Shown: in pieces, positions 53,454 through 63,647 of the stretch
Layout of the letters: each line of letters begins with the position of its first letter
Position numbering within the stretch: the first letter of the stretch is position 1
Made by a program: the position numbers and the translations under genes
Assembly (NCBI GenBank): GCA_937935245.1
Contig: CALGXX010000017.1
Span: 1-64,000, forward strand
Direction of reading: 5' to 3'
Length of the DNA: 64,000 nt
Source of the DNA: an uncultured Candidatus Saccharibacteria bacterium
Lineage (GTDB): Bacteria; Patescibacteriota; Saccharimonadia; Saccharimonadales; Saccharimonadaceae
Notes under the pieces: model-generated
Seen by the model: the letters and a program-made list of their open reading frames with translations, nothing else
Databases searched by the model: none
Told to the model about the DNA's origin: nothing

Positions 53454-54240
53454 GAAAATAAAAAACCGTAAATGGTGGCTGATTTTGGCGCTCCCAGCTT
53501 GGGTTTATGGTGTATTTTTGGCGGTGGAAGTTATTGTTTCATTGGCGGTCGGTGCTTTGATAAAAATCGGAGTACCTCTCAATTCTGCGAATCCAGTTAT
53601 TTTTAATACGGTGCTTTCGGTTGTCGTATATATTTTGTCGCTAATTGTCGTTATTGGTGTGCCGTTTTTGGTTAAGAAGCGCCGAACAACTTTGAGTAAT
53701 TTGGGCGTGAATGACTGGCCAACGTTTTTGGAAATATTCATTTCTCCATTCGCTTTCGTGGCGTACTTTTTACTAACGATGGTTACGATGAGCATCGCCA
53801 GAGTTGTTTTCTTAGTGGATATGCAACAAAAGCAAGCTATACCATTTAGTCAGAGTATGCTGGCGACTCATTGGCAATTTATCATGGCGTTCGTTGTGTT
53901 GGTGGTGCTGGCGCCGATTGTTGAGGAACTTTTATATCGCGGATATCTTTATGGCAAGTTGCGCAATTCTTTCTCGATTTGGCTATCAATTATCATAACG
54001 AGCATAGCGTTTGGCGCGGCACATCTTTGGGTTGGTCCAGATTCGCCATTGCAATGGGCGGTGGCAGTTGATACATTTACTTTAAGCCTGGTTATGTGCG
54101 CAACTAGGGAATACACTGGCGCAATTTGGGTGCCGATTATGATGCATATGGCGAAAAACGGAATAGCTTTTTATTTCTTGTTTATCAATACGGGCGCAAT
54201 TAATCAGACAGAATCGTTATTGCCATTTATATTTATGTAA
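53434..54240 (+). CDS. CPBP family intramembrane metalloprotease
   Basis: About 268 aa with six to eight helices. The EEllyRGyl motif is PIVEELLYRGYLYGKL, followed by FGAAHLW, the conserved His motif of the CPBP/Abi family (Rce1-like). Substrate unknown. It overlaps rseP by 20 nt with no ribosome site of its own, so it depends on coupling. It is not part of the classical cluster, where dxr/cdsA lie. Confidence 0.85.
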   Translation: MSENSFKKIKNRKWWLILALPAWVYGVFLAVEVIVSLAVGALIKIGVPLNSANPVIFNTVLSVVVYILSLIVVIGVPFLVKKRRTTLSNLGVNDWPTFLEIFISPFAFVAYFLLTMVTMSIARVVFLVDMQQKQAIPFSQSMLATHWQFIMAFVVLVVLAPIVEELLYRGYLYGKLRNSFSIWLSIIITSIAFGAAHLWVGPDSPLQWAVAVDTFTLSLVMCATREYTGAIWVPIMMHMAKNGIAFYFLFINTGAINQTESLLPFIFM

Positions 54241-54251
54241 AGGAGAAAAAT

Positions 54252-55499
54252 ATGCGAATGACACAACTTTTTACTAGAACTTTGAAGCAGGCGCCAGCTG
54301 GCGAGGTTGCGCGAAACGCCCAGCTTTTGATTCGTGCTGGCTACGTGCATAAAACGATGGCGGGTGTGTATTCGTTTTTGCCGTTGGGTTTGAGAGTTCT
54401 TGAGAATATTAAGCAAATTGTTCGCGAGGAAATGGACAAGGTTAATAGCCAGGAATTGGTGATGAGCACTTTACAGCGAAAGGAATTGTGGCAAGAAACT
54501 GGTCGCTGGAGTGATGAATTGGTCGATGTTTGGTTTAAGTCTAAGCTGCAAGACGGCACGGACATTGGCTTTGGTTGGACGCACGAGGAGCCGATTGTTG
54601 ATCTTCTTCGCAATTACTTAAAGAGCTACAAAGATTTGCCAATTAGCGTTTATCAATTCCAGAATAAATTGCGAAACGAGCTTCGCGCTAAGAGTGGAAT
54701 TATGCGTGGTCGTGAATTTGTGATGAAGGATATGTATTCGATTCACGACAGTAAGGAGAGTTTGGATAGTTATTACAATTCGGTTATTGAGGCGTATAAG
54801 CGTTGTTATGACCGATTTGGAATTGGCGATGAAACATATGTGACGTTTGCTTCTGGCGGCGCTTTCACGAAGTTTAGCCATGAGTTTCAGACGATTTGCG
54901 ATGCTGGCGAGGATTATATTTATTTGCATCGTGGCAAAAATATCGCTGTTAATGAAGAAGTTCTGGATGAGGCAATTGAGGAGCTTGGTATTGATCGTAG
55001 TGAGTTGGAAAAGGTGAAAACTGCCGAAGTTGGTAATATCTTTAATTTCGGCACACAGAAATCCGAAGAAATGAAGTTGGTATTTACTGATGGTGAAGGC
55101 AAAGAGCGATACGCTTATATGGGAAGTTATGGTATTGGAATTACGCGAGTTATGGGCGTGATTGTTGAGAAGTTCGCTGACGATAAAGGTTTGGTTTGGC
55201 CGGAAAATATTGCGCCGTTTAAGGTTCATATTGTTGCAATTGGTGAAAAAGGACAGAAATTGGCGGGCAAGTTTTATGACGAGCTAGCTAACAGTGGCGT
55301 CGATGCGCTACTTGATGATCGCGACGAGCGTCCAGGCGTGAAATTTGCTGATGCTGAGCTAATGGGATTGCCGTGGCGGATAACGATTGGTGATCGAGCG
55401 ATTGACGGTGATGGCTTGTTTGAATTGACGGAACGAGCAACTGGCGAAACGCGAAAAATGGATTATCAGCAATTGATGGATTTTTGCTTGAGTCGGTAG
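54252..55499 (+). CDS. proS: Prolyl-tRNA synthetase, short form
   Basis: 415 aa, class II synthetase. Motif 1 AGVYSFLPLGLRVLENI, motif 2 LRNELRAKSGIMRGREFVMKD, motif 3 GIGITRVMGVI, then the anticodon domain (IVAIGEKGQKLAGKFYDEL). The long editing insertion between motifs 2 and 3 is missing: only a remnant of about 60 residues is there. This removes Ala-tRNA(Pro) editing in cis. AAAGGAG precedes the ATG. Confidence 0.94.
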   Translation: MRMTQLFTRTLKQAPAGEVARNAQLLIRAGYVHKTMAGVYSFLPLGLRVLENIKQIVREEMDKVNSQELVMSTLQRKELWQETGRWSDELVDVWFKSKLQDGTDIGFGWTHEEPIVDLLRNYLKSYKDLPISVYQFQNKLRNELRAKSGIMRGREFVMKDMYSIHDSKESLDSYYNSVIEAYKRCYDRFGIGDETYVTFASGGAFTKFSHEFQTICDAGEDYIYLHRGKNIAVNEEVLDEAIEELGIDRSELEKVKTAEVGNIFNFGTQKSEEMKLVFTDGEGKERYAYMGSYGIGITRVMGVIVEKFADDKGLVWPENIAPFKVHIVAIGEKGQKLAGKFYDELANSGVDALLDDRDERPGVKFADAELMGLPWRITIGDRAIDGDGLFELTERATGETRKMDYQQLMDFCLSR

Positions 55500-55510
55500 G
55501 TCTGATTATA

Positions 55511-55631
55511 TTGACATAATAAATAGCGATTGATATACTCAGATAGACTTAATCAAGACTAATTAAAAACACTATATTTAGTGTAGATCGTAAGACTAAT
55601 ACCACTACATACAGTAGAGGAGGAAATTTTT
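55511..55631 (+). promoter_or_regulatory. greA promoter and long repeated 5' leader
   Basis: -35 TTGACA (55511-55516), 17 bp, -10 TATACT (55534-55539), a near-perfect promoter. The ~86-nt leader carries two imperfect tandem units: each begins AAGACTAAT and holds a small cacta/tagtg-type inverted repeat (near 55575-55590 and 55603-55615). A strong GAGGAGG precedes the ATG. The meaning of the repeats is unknown. Confidence 0.55.
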
Positions 55632-56087
55632 ATGAAAAAAACTTATCAAATTACAGAAGCCGGAAAGGCTGATTTAGAAAAAGAATTGGCAGAGTTGAAA
55701 GGGCGACGCGGCGAGATTGCTGAAAAAATTGCGGCAGCGCGAGACTTTGGCGACTTGAGCGAAAACGCGGAATATGACGCTGCACGCGAAGAGCAAGGCT
55801 TGGTGGAAACGCGAATTTTGGAAATTGAAGATATTCTGCAGAACGCCGAAATTATTAAATCCAACGGCAGCTCAAGTGTTGGTTTGGGCAGTACAGTTGA
55901 ATTGCAGTGTCCAGAAAGAACCGTATCTTACACAGTGGTCGGTCCAGTTGAGGCCGATCCATTGGCTGGACGAATATCAGATCAGTCGCCAATTGGTAAA
56001 GAATTGATTGGTAAGAAAATCGGTGACGAAGTGACGATTAAAACTCCAAAAGCCGAAATTACTTACATTATTAAGTCGATATCTTAA
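55632..56087 (+). CDS. greA: Transcription elongation factor GreA
   Basis: 151 aa. The coiled-coil start YQITEAGKADLEKELAELKGRR, ARDFGDLSENAEYDAAREEQ with the acidic tip residues, and the C-terminal FKBP-like domain (VELQCPERTVSYTVVGPVEADP, ISDQSPIGKELIGKKIGDEV). It rescues backtracked RNA polymerase. Confidence 0.94.
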   Translation: MKKTYQITEAGKADLEKELAELKGRRGEIAEKIAAARDFGDLSENAEYDAAREEQGLVETRILEIEDILQNAEIIKSNGSSSVGLGSTVELQCPERTVSYTVVGPVEADPLAGRISDQSPIGKELIGKKIGDEVTIKTPKAEITYIIKSIS

Positions 56088-56133
56088 GTCTGGCGAGATC
56101 TATAGCGTATAATGTGCTATAATTATCTCTGTT

Positions 56134-57636
56134 ATGGCTACACTTCAAGATTATCGCAATGAACGACTACGAAAACTGGAAACATTACGTCAATTAGGCG
56201 TTGAACCATATCCAGCAAAATCAGAACGAACTCACACTTGTGCTGAGGTTTTGTCTAAGTATGATGAGCTAGCTGGTAAGGAAGTTGTTGTTGCGGGTCG
56301 CGTGGCGTCTATTCGCAGTTTTGGCAAATTGGCGTTTATTAAATTACGCGATCAATCTGGCGACGTGCAGCTTTACTTGCAGCGCGATGACGTGGCGGAA
56401 TTAGATGCTGCGCGCGGCGTGCTTGGTATGAAGCAGCTTAAATTGCTGGACACGGGCGATTTTATCGAGGCGAAGGGCGTAATGACCACCACGCAAACAG
56501 GTGAAAAATCCGTTGGTGTGCGCGAGATCAGACTATTGACTAAGTCGTTAAGGCCAATGCCAGAAAAATTAGAGAATAAGGAAGAGCGCTTGCGCCGACG
56601 CTATGTTGATATGAACGTCAATCCTGAAGTTCGCGAGCGGTTCATTCGCCGAAGTAAGTTTTGGCAAGCAACGCGAGATTATTTGAACAGTCATGGATTC
56701 ATTGAGATTAATGTTCCTGTTTTGGAGCACACCACTGGCGGTGCGGACGCAAACCCATTTGTGACACATATGGATGCGCTGGGCGATCAGCAGTTTTATT
56801 TGCGAATTAGTCATGAATTGCCATTGAAGCGACTGATTGGTGCTGGATTTGAGAAAGTCTACGACCTTGGTCCGCGTTTTCGCAATGAAAATTATTCGGA
56901 CGAGCATTTGCCGGAGCATATTGCTATGGAGTGGTACGCGGCTTACTGGGATTGGAAGCAGGGAATGCGTTTTATGGAGTCGATGTATAAAGATGTGCTT
57001 CAGAAGACTTTTGGCACTTTGCAATTCCAATTGGGCAAATTCAACGTTGATATGAGTGGCGAGTGGGAAGTCTGGGATTACGCTGAAGTTATTCGCAAGC
57101 ATTACGGAATCGACGTTTATAACACGACGATTGAAGAGGTTGCCGCTAAGCTGAAAGAGTATAATTTGGAAGTTGAAAAAACTGACTCTATCCCACGCAG
57201 TATTGATAAATTATGGAAGAATATTCGTAAAGATGTTGCTGGTCCGGTTTGGTTGGTGAACACGCCGAAGTTTATTAGTCCGCTGTCAAAGACTAATCCG
57301 GAAAATCCAGAGACGGTGGAGCGTTTCCAGCCGGTGATCGCTGGTTCGGAATTGGGCAATGGATTCTCTGAGCTGAATGATCCGATTGACCAGTTGAATC
57401 GTTTTCTTGAGCAGCAGCAAATGCGTGACGCTGGCGATGAGGAGGCGATGATGCTTGATATTGATTACGTTGAGATGTTGGAATATGGAATGCCGCCGGC
57501 TTGTGGTTGGGGCTATTCTGAGCGAGTATTCTGGATTTTCGAGGGCGTTACAGCGCGTGAAGGTGTGCCGTTCCCGCAACTTAAGAGCGAAATTGATGAA
57601 ACAACTCGGGCGATTTATCCGCAAGTCAACTTGTAA
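56134..57636 (+). CDS. lysS: Lysyl-tRNA synthetase, class II
   Basis: 500 aa. N-terminal OB fold (VVVAGRVASIRSFGKLAFIKLRD), motif 1 near VRERFIRRSKFWQATRDYL, motif 2 FEKVYDLGPRFRNENYSDEH, motif 3 MPPACGWGYSERVFWIF. Motif 3 normally reads GxGxGxER; the GxGxSER-type end here is a lineage variant. TATAAT lies 10 nt before the ATG. Confidence 0.94.
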   Translation: MATLQDYRNERLRKLETLRQLGVEPYPAKSERTHTCAEVLSKYDELAGKEVVVAGRVASIRSFGKLAFIKLRDQSGDVQLYLQRDDVAELDAARGVLGMKQLKLLDTGDFIEAKGVMTTTQTGEKSVGVREIRLLTKSLRPMPEKLENKEERLRRRYVDMNVNPEVRERFIRRSKFWQATRDYLNSHGFIEINVPVLEHTTGGADANPFVTHMDALGDQQFYLRISHELPLKRLIGAGFEKVYDLGPRFRNENYSDEHLPEHIAMEWYAAYWDWKQGMRFMESMYKDVLQKTFGTLQFQLGKFNVDMSGEWEVWDYAEVIRKHYGIDVYNTTIEEVAAKLKEYNLEVEKTDSIPRSIDKLWKNIRKDVAGPVWLVNTPKFISPLSKTNPENPETVERFQPVIAGSELGNGFSELNDPIDQLNRFLEQQQMRDAGDEEAMMLDIDYVEMLEYGMPPACGWGYSERVFWIFEGVTAREGVPFPQLKSEIDETTRAIYPQVNL

Positions 57637-57654
57637 CTTTGCTATAATTAAAGC

Positions 57655-59415
<1,761 letters not shown>

Positions 59416-59436
59416 AATTTGATATAATATAAAGAT

Positions 59437-59514
59437 ATGGATTTTTTATTGGAGTTATTTTCTGGCAGGTTATTTTTAGCTGCGATTCAGAGTAGAGGTT
59501 GTGATTATGTCTGA
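59437..59514 (+). CDS. Possible short leader peptide overlapping the CNNM gene
   Basis: 25 codons (MDFLLELFSGRLFLAAI...). TATAAT lies 8 nt before its ATG. Its TGA (59512-59514) overlaps the next gene's ATG at 59507 in another frame, so ribosomes ending here could restart at 59507. The alternative is plain non-coding leader; no protein evidence exists. Confidence 0.35.
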   Translation: MDFLLELFSGRLFLAAIQSRGCDYV

Positions 59515-60460
59515 TATTTTATTATGGTTGGCGGCAGCTGTGTTATTGGCGCTTTCTGGGCTATTTTCCGGTCTGAATATTGGTTTAATGATGGCGCGGC
59601 CTGATGACTTGAAGCGAAAGGCCAGGCAGGGCGACAAAATTGCGGCGCGAGTGTATCAATATCGAAAAGACGGCTATTATTTGATTTTCTGTATTTTGCT
59701 CGGCAATGTCGGCGTGAATACTGCGATGTCAATTTTGCTAGGAAATATGACGAATGGCGTGGTTGGCGGTCTGATTGCGACGCTCCTCATTACGATGTTT
59801 GGCGAGATTTTGCCGCAGGCGATTTTCTCGCAGCGTGGATATCGATTTGTGCGATATTTCTTTTGGCTACTTGATGTGATTTACGTGCTATTTTGGCCGC
59901 TTGCTCAGCCGATGTCGAAATTGTTGAATCGCTGGCTGGGTAAGGAAACTCCGCAATTATATTCTCACCAGGAGCTGGAGGAGATTATTCACGAGCACGC
60001 CGTCAGGTCGGATAGCCCGGTTGATTATGACGAAAGTCGCATTGCTGCGGGTGCGTTGCAGTTTAGTAAAAAGACGGCTGGCGATTTGGTTACGCCGATG
60101 AGCGAGGTTTTTGTCGTGGATTTGGATGACGAGCTGGATGCGACTCTACTAGCTCAGATTAAGCACGCTGGACATTCGCGAATTCCGGTTCAATCTGACG
60201 GGGAATTGGTCGGAGTTTTATACGTGAAGGATGTAGTTGGACGAGATTTGCCGTTGCCAATTAGCCAATTGTACCGCGATAAAATTTACGATATTGACAA
60301 GAGGTCGCGCCTGGATACGGTCTTAAGTCGATTCATTCAAACGCGGAATCATTTGTTTGTGGTGATGGATGATGAGGCGGAGCTGGGAATTATTACGCTG
60401 GAAGACGTGATTGAAGAGATTCTGGACCAAGAGATTGAAGATGAGTATGATGAAGAATAG
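59507..60460 (+). CDS. CNNM-CBS (CorC/HlyC-type) membrane protein
   Basis: About 317 aa from ATG 59507 (an in-frame GTG at 59501 is less likely). The DUF21/CNNM membrane domain (ALSGLFSGLNIGLMMARPDDL, LGNVGVNTAMSILLGNM, FGEILPQAIFSQ) has three or four helices. Two CBS repeats follow (MSEVFVVDLDDELDATLLAQI and the one ending HLFVVMDDEAELGIITLEDVIEEIL). Such proteins are linked to magnesium export or ion control. An acidic tail ends it. No CorC_HlyC C-terminal domain. Confidence 0.88.
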   Translation: MSDILLWLAAAVLLALSGLFSGLNIGLMMARPDDLKRKARQGDKIAARVYQYRKDGYYLIFCILLGNVGVNTAMSILLGNMTNGVVGGLIATLLITMFGEILPQAIFSQRGYRFVRYFFWLLDVIYVLFWPLAQPMSKLLNRWLGKETPQLYSHQELEEIIHEHAVRSDSPVDYDESRIAAGALQFSKKTAGDLVTPMSEVFVVDLDDELDATLLAQIKHAGHSRIPVQSDGELVGVLYVKDVVGRDLPLPISQLYRDKIYDIDKRSRLDTVLSRFIQTRNHLFVVMDDEAELGIITLEDVIEEILDQEIEDEYDEE

Positions 60461-60528
60461 AGAACGGTTTATATATGGTGGTATACTAAGAAATATATTT
60501 GACAAAAACGGTGGGCAGGGAGATTAAT

Positions 60529-61221
60529 GTGTCTAAAGAGCAATATTTTGGAGATGGCATTCCTGATCGATTGCGACAGATATCAGTCGAAGGCATGCTG
60601 ATAGAAGAGTTATATATCCTCGATACCGATTCGGAGCTTTCTGATCTGGGCGACGAAGTGGAGTTTGATGATGATGCTATATATGTAGACAAAACTCAGG
60701 CAGGAGGTCTGGGTAGACTAGCTATAGATAAGAGGTGTGCCGTGAAAGCTCTCGATAAAATTGATCCAGCTGATTTTAATTCAGTAATTCTAATGAAAAC
60801 ATATATACAAGATGGTGACAATCTCTGTTGCGGTGTTATCGCGGACTGCCGATTTTACAAAGGATCATTTGGTGTCGATAGTGGAAAGGAAATTGATTTT
60901 ACAGATCAGGAAGAGATGTGGGAGACGCTTGATGATCAAGCAAATAAGTTAGTAATTTCTGCCGTGATTGATGTAGAAGATGGACAAGTTAAAATATGGG
61001 GTGATTCAGCGTTTTTTGATGCCGCTGTGTATATGACTAAGTTGGTTAGCGACAAGTATTCGAAATGCGAAGAGAATGATGAACAGGCATCGAAATCTGA
61101 CGCGGCTTTAAGAAAATCCGAACTTCAAGATAAAGCTAAAAAGGCTACGTCTTCTTTATCTAAGACTTGTGAATATGCAGTTGGTGGCTTAAGTAAGTGG
61201 ATTAAGGATCATCGGAAATAG
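60529..61221 (+). CDS. Unknown acidic protein, 230 aa
   Basis: GTG 60529 is chosen: AGGGAG lies 6 nt upstream. An in-frame TTG at 60499 would place the start in a TTGACA-like -35. A beta-rich acidic core (ILDTDSELSDLGDEVEFDDD, VILMKTYIQDGDNLCCGVIA, NKLVISAVIDVEDGQVKIWG) is followed by a Lys/Ser-rich helical tail. No signal peptide, no known family. It is one of several unknown acidic proteins of similar size in this window. Confidence 0.65.
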   Translation: MSKEQYFGDGIPDRLRQISVEGMLIEELYILDTDSELSDLGDEVEFDDDAIYVDKTQAGGLGRLAIDKRCAVKALDKIDPADFNSVILMKTYIQDGDNLCCGVIADCRFYKGSFGVDSGKEIDFTDQEEMWETLDDQANKLVISAVIDVEDGQVKIWGDSAFFDAAVYMTKLVSDKYSKCEENDEQASKSDAALRKSELQDKAKKATSSLSKTCEYAVGGLSKWIKDHRK

Positions 61222-61246
61222 AAAATTTTGGATATTTTTTCAAAAA

Positions 61247-61294
61247 TACCTTGACAATTTAAGGTACCTTGTATAACATAGTACTATGTATAAT
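61247..61294 (+). promoter_or_regulatory. Promoter with palindromic operators of the ABC-PadR operon
   Basis: TACCTT (61247-61252), 8 nt, AAGGTACCTT (61261-61270): a direct inverted pair. A perfect 14-bp palindrome ACATAGTACTATGT lies at 61276-61289. -35 TTGACA (61251-61256) with -10 TAACAT (61274-61279), and a second -10 TATAAT (61289-61294). The palindrome has the ATGT-type half-sites PadR proteins prefer, and a PadR gene is in the operon, so autoregulation is likely. Confidence 0.6.
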
Positions 61295-61314
61295 AAATCA
61301 ACAAGGAGTTTAAT

Positions 61315-62604
61315 GTGAAAAGAATTGACATTATTAAACGCGCCGGTCGAAATTTGGGGCGATCAAAAGGTCGCACGATTTTAACCGCGCTGGCAATTTC
61401 AGTTGGGGCGTTTACGATTGGTTTGGCGCTGATGGCTGGAGAAGGCGGTCGGCTGTATACAAACAGTATGGTTGACGCGGCTGGCGATAAAAAATCTGTT
61501 TCGGTCTATAAAAAAGTGACCTCGTCGGGGCCTGATAGCAATCTTCCGGAATATAGCGACTCGGAAGATACGGAAAATAGTCAATCTAAGGCGATAGAGA
61601 AATATTCGATGACTGATAACGACGTGAAAAAAATACAGAAAATCCCGCACGTGGAAAAAGTGACGCCAGCTTATTCCATGTCAGGAGTTTTATATGTCAA
61701 AAGTTCGGCAAGCGACAAGAAATTCGTGCCTAGCGTAACTGTGAAGTTTGACAAAACCCGAATGGAACTTGCGGCTGGTAGTTTGGATGATTTTATGCCG
61801 AAAAAGGGTGAAGTTGTTATTTCAGAATCTTACGTGAAAAAAATGGGATTCAGTGATGCAAAATCAGCAATTGGGCAAACGATTACACTAGGATTGCAAA
61901 AAGGAACTTCATCAAGCAAGGGTGCTGACAAGGAAATATCTCTGAAAGTCGCAGCAGTCGATAAACCTTCGGATACGATCCTGTTTTACCAGCCGACTGT
62001 GCGCGTTTCTGTGGACGACGCTAAGGATATTTACGACTTTAGTCACCCTAAAGATTTGCCTAATGAATATTCTTACGTAATTGCATCAGTTGATGATGAG
62101 AAAAATGTTGAGGCAGTGAAGAATGAGCTTGGCAAGGATTATGAGTCGTATTCGATTCAGGACACGCAAAAAGTTATTTTAACTTTTGTGAATGTGGCTC
62201 AAATGGCGCTGATTGGGTTTGGCGGCTTGGCGCTTTTGGCGAGTGTTTTTGGGATTATTAACACAATGTACATTTCGGTTTTGGAGCGAACTAGTCAGAT
62301 TGGGCTGATGAAAGCTTTGGGTATGCGAGGTCGCGATATCGGTAAAATGTTCAGGTATGAAGCGGCGTGGGTTGGACTTCTTGGTGGCTTAATTGGTGTT
62401 GGATTAGCAAGTTTGATGTCACTACTTAATCCTATGATTGCTAGTTTACTGAAGTTGGAGCAAGGTACGAATCTATTAGTCGTTAATCCTCTGCAAATGG
62501 GACTTTTGATAATCGGGCTGATGATTATGGCGGTACTTTCTGGCTGGCTGCCGAGCCGCAAGGCAACAAAATTAGATCCAATTGAAGCGTTAAGGACGGA
62601 ATAG
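61315..62604 (+). CDS. ABC transporter permease, MacB/FtsX type
   Basis: 429 aa. An N-terminal helix (ILTALAISVGAFTIGLALMA), a large extracellular MacB-type periplasmic domain (about 45-290), then three C-terminal helices with the FtsX signature (ISVLERTSQIGLMKALGMRGRDIGKMFRYEA). The GTG start follows AAGGAG. It forms an ABC exporter with the next gene. Confidence 0.9.
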   Translation: MKRIDIIKRAGRNLGRSKGRTILTALAISVGAFTIGLALMAGEGGRLYTNSMVDAAGDKKSVSVYKKVTSSGPDSNLPEYSDSEDTENSQSKAIEKYSMTDNDVKKIQKIPHVEKVTPAYSMSGVLYVKSSASDKKFVPSVTVKFDKTRMELAAGSLDDFMPKKGEVVISESYVKKMGFSDAKSAIGQTITLGLQKGTSSSKGADKEISLKVAAVDKPSDTILFYQPTVRVSVDDAKDIYDFSHPKDLPNEYSYVIASVDDEKNVEAVKNELGKDYESYSIQDTQKVILTFVNVAQMALIGFGGLALLASVFGIINTMYISVLERTSQIGLMKALGMRGRDIGKMFRYEAAWVGLLGGLIGVGLASLMSLLNPMIASLLKLEQGTNLLVVNPLQMGLLIIGLMIMAVLSGWLPSRKATKLDPIEALRTE

Positions 62605-62614
62605 GAGAATTGTT

Positions 62615-63313
62615 ATGATTGAGCTTAAAAATGTGACGAAAATTTACGGCAAAAAGAAGAACCAATTTGTGGCGCTAAATGATGTGAGTTTGCGAATTCC
62701 GACGGGCGTGAGTGTGGCGATTTTGGGAAAATCTGGTTCAGGGAAATCGACGCTGATGCACGCAATTTCTGGCTTGGATCGACCGCAGCAAGGTCAAGTG
62801 ATTATTGACGGTCAGGACATTCTGAAATTGAAACAAAAGCAAGTTGACGAGTTCCGCGCGAGAAAAATAGGTTTTATTTTCCAGAGTTTCTTTGTTCAGG
62901 GCAATGAAAGCGTGGCGGACAATGTGAGTTTGCCGCTGGAAATTGTGAAAATGCCAAGAGGCTTGAGGGAAAGTAAGATTAATGAGGCGCTGAAGGCGGT
63001 GGACTTGTACGAGAAGCGCAAGAATCGTGCGAAGGATTTGTCGGGCGGTCAGAAGCAGCGTTTGGCGATTGCGCGGGCGATTGTCGGAAACCCGCAGATC
63101 ATTTTTGCGGACGAACCTACGGGAAATTTGGATAGCGAAACTGGCGCGAAGGTGGAAGAATTGCTATTCAATTACAACAAGCAAGAAGGCGCAACGCTGA
63201 TTATCGTGACGCACGACGTTGATTTGGCTAAGAAATGCGATTATCAAATTCTGATCAAAGACGGCAAAATTAAGGGTTCTAATATACCGAAAGAAGGCAA
63301 GAGTGGACGTTGA
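62615..63313 (+). CDS. ABC transporter ATP-binding protein (LolD/MacB type)
   Basis: 232 aa. Walker A GKSGSGKSTL, Q loop FIFQSFF, signature LSGGQKQRLAIARA, Walker B IIFADEPTGNLDS, H loop VTHD. AGGAG precedes the ATG. The family powers lipid or antimicrobial peptide export through the MacB-type permease upstream. It overlaps the padR gene by 11 nt. Confidence 0.94.
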   Translation: MIELKNVTKIYGKKKNQFVALNDVSLRIPTGVSVAILGKSGSGKSTLMHAISGLDRPQQGQVIIDGQDILKLKQKQVDEFRARKIGFIFQSFFVQGNESVADNVSLPLEIVKMPRGLRESKINEALKAVDLYEKRKNRAKDLSGGQKQRLAIARAIVGNPQIIFADEPTGNLDSETGAKVEELLFNYNKQEGATLIIVTHDVDLAKKCDYQILIKDGKIKGSNIPKEGKSGR

Positions 63314-63647
63314 TAGCTATGCGGAAAGCTTGGCGGTCCAATTGCGAAAAGGATTTTTGGTTTACTGCGTTTTACTGGTTTGTTCTAATAAGGCGCAGTA
63401 CGCCGGCGACATCGTTAAGCAGTTGAACGATTCGGATTTAACGGTGGTCGAAGGTACGATTTATCCGCTGCTGAATAGGTTGCAAAAAGACGGATATTTG
63501 CAACACGAATGGCAGGAAAGCGAGCAAGGCCCGCCGCGAAAATATTATTCATTGACAGACCACGGCGATCAATTGATTCACGAACTTAAAGATCGCATAA
63601 ATATGCTAAATAATTCGCTTGATAACTTAGAGAAAGGAATAAAATAA
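63303..63647 (+). CDS. PadR family transcriptional regulator
   Basis: 114 aa. A winged-helix PadR protein: YAGDIVKQLNDSDLTVVEGTIYPLLNRLQKDGYL is the recognition region and PPRKYYSLTDHGDQ the wing. The C-terminal helix (LIHELKDRINMLNNSLDNL) is short, as in PadR subfamily 2. Its probable operator is upstream of the operon. It overlaps both neighbours (11 nt and TAATG). Confidence 0.88.
   Translation: MDVDSYAESLAVQLRKGFLVYCVLLVCSNKAQYAGDIVKQLNDSDLTVVEGTIYPLLNRLQKDGYLQHEWQESEQGPPRKYYSLTDHGDQLIHELKDRINMLNNSLDNLEKGIK

Noticed and set aside
57286..57624. Minus-strand ORFs opposite lysS, ileS, recJ and others
   Set aside because: All are shadows of well-supported genes with no independent motifs or promoters.
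60499..60528. TTG start for the 230-aa unknown gene
   Set aside because: TTGACA there fits a -35-like element, and GTG 60529 has a proper AGGGAG 6 nt upstream.
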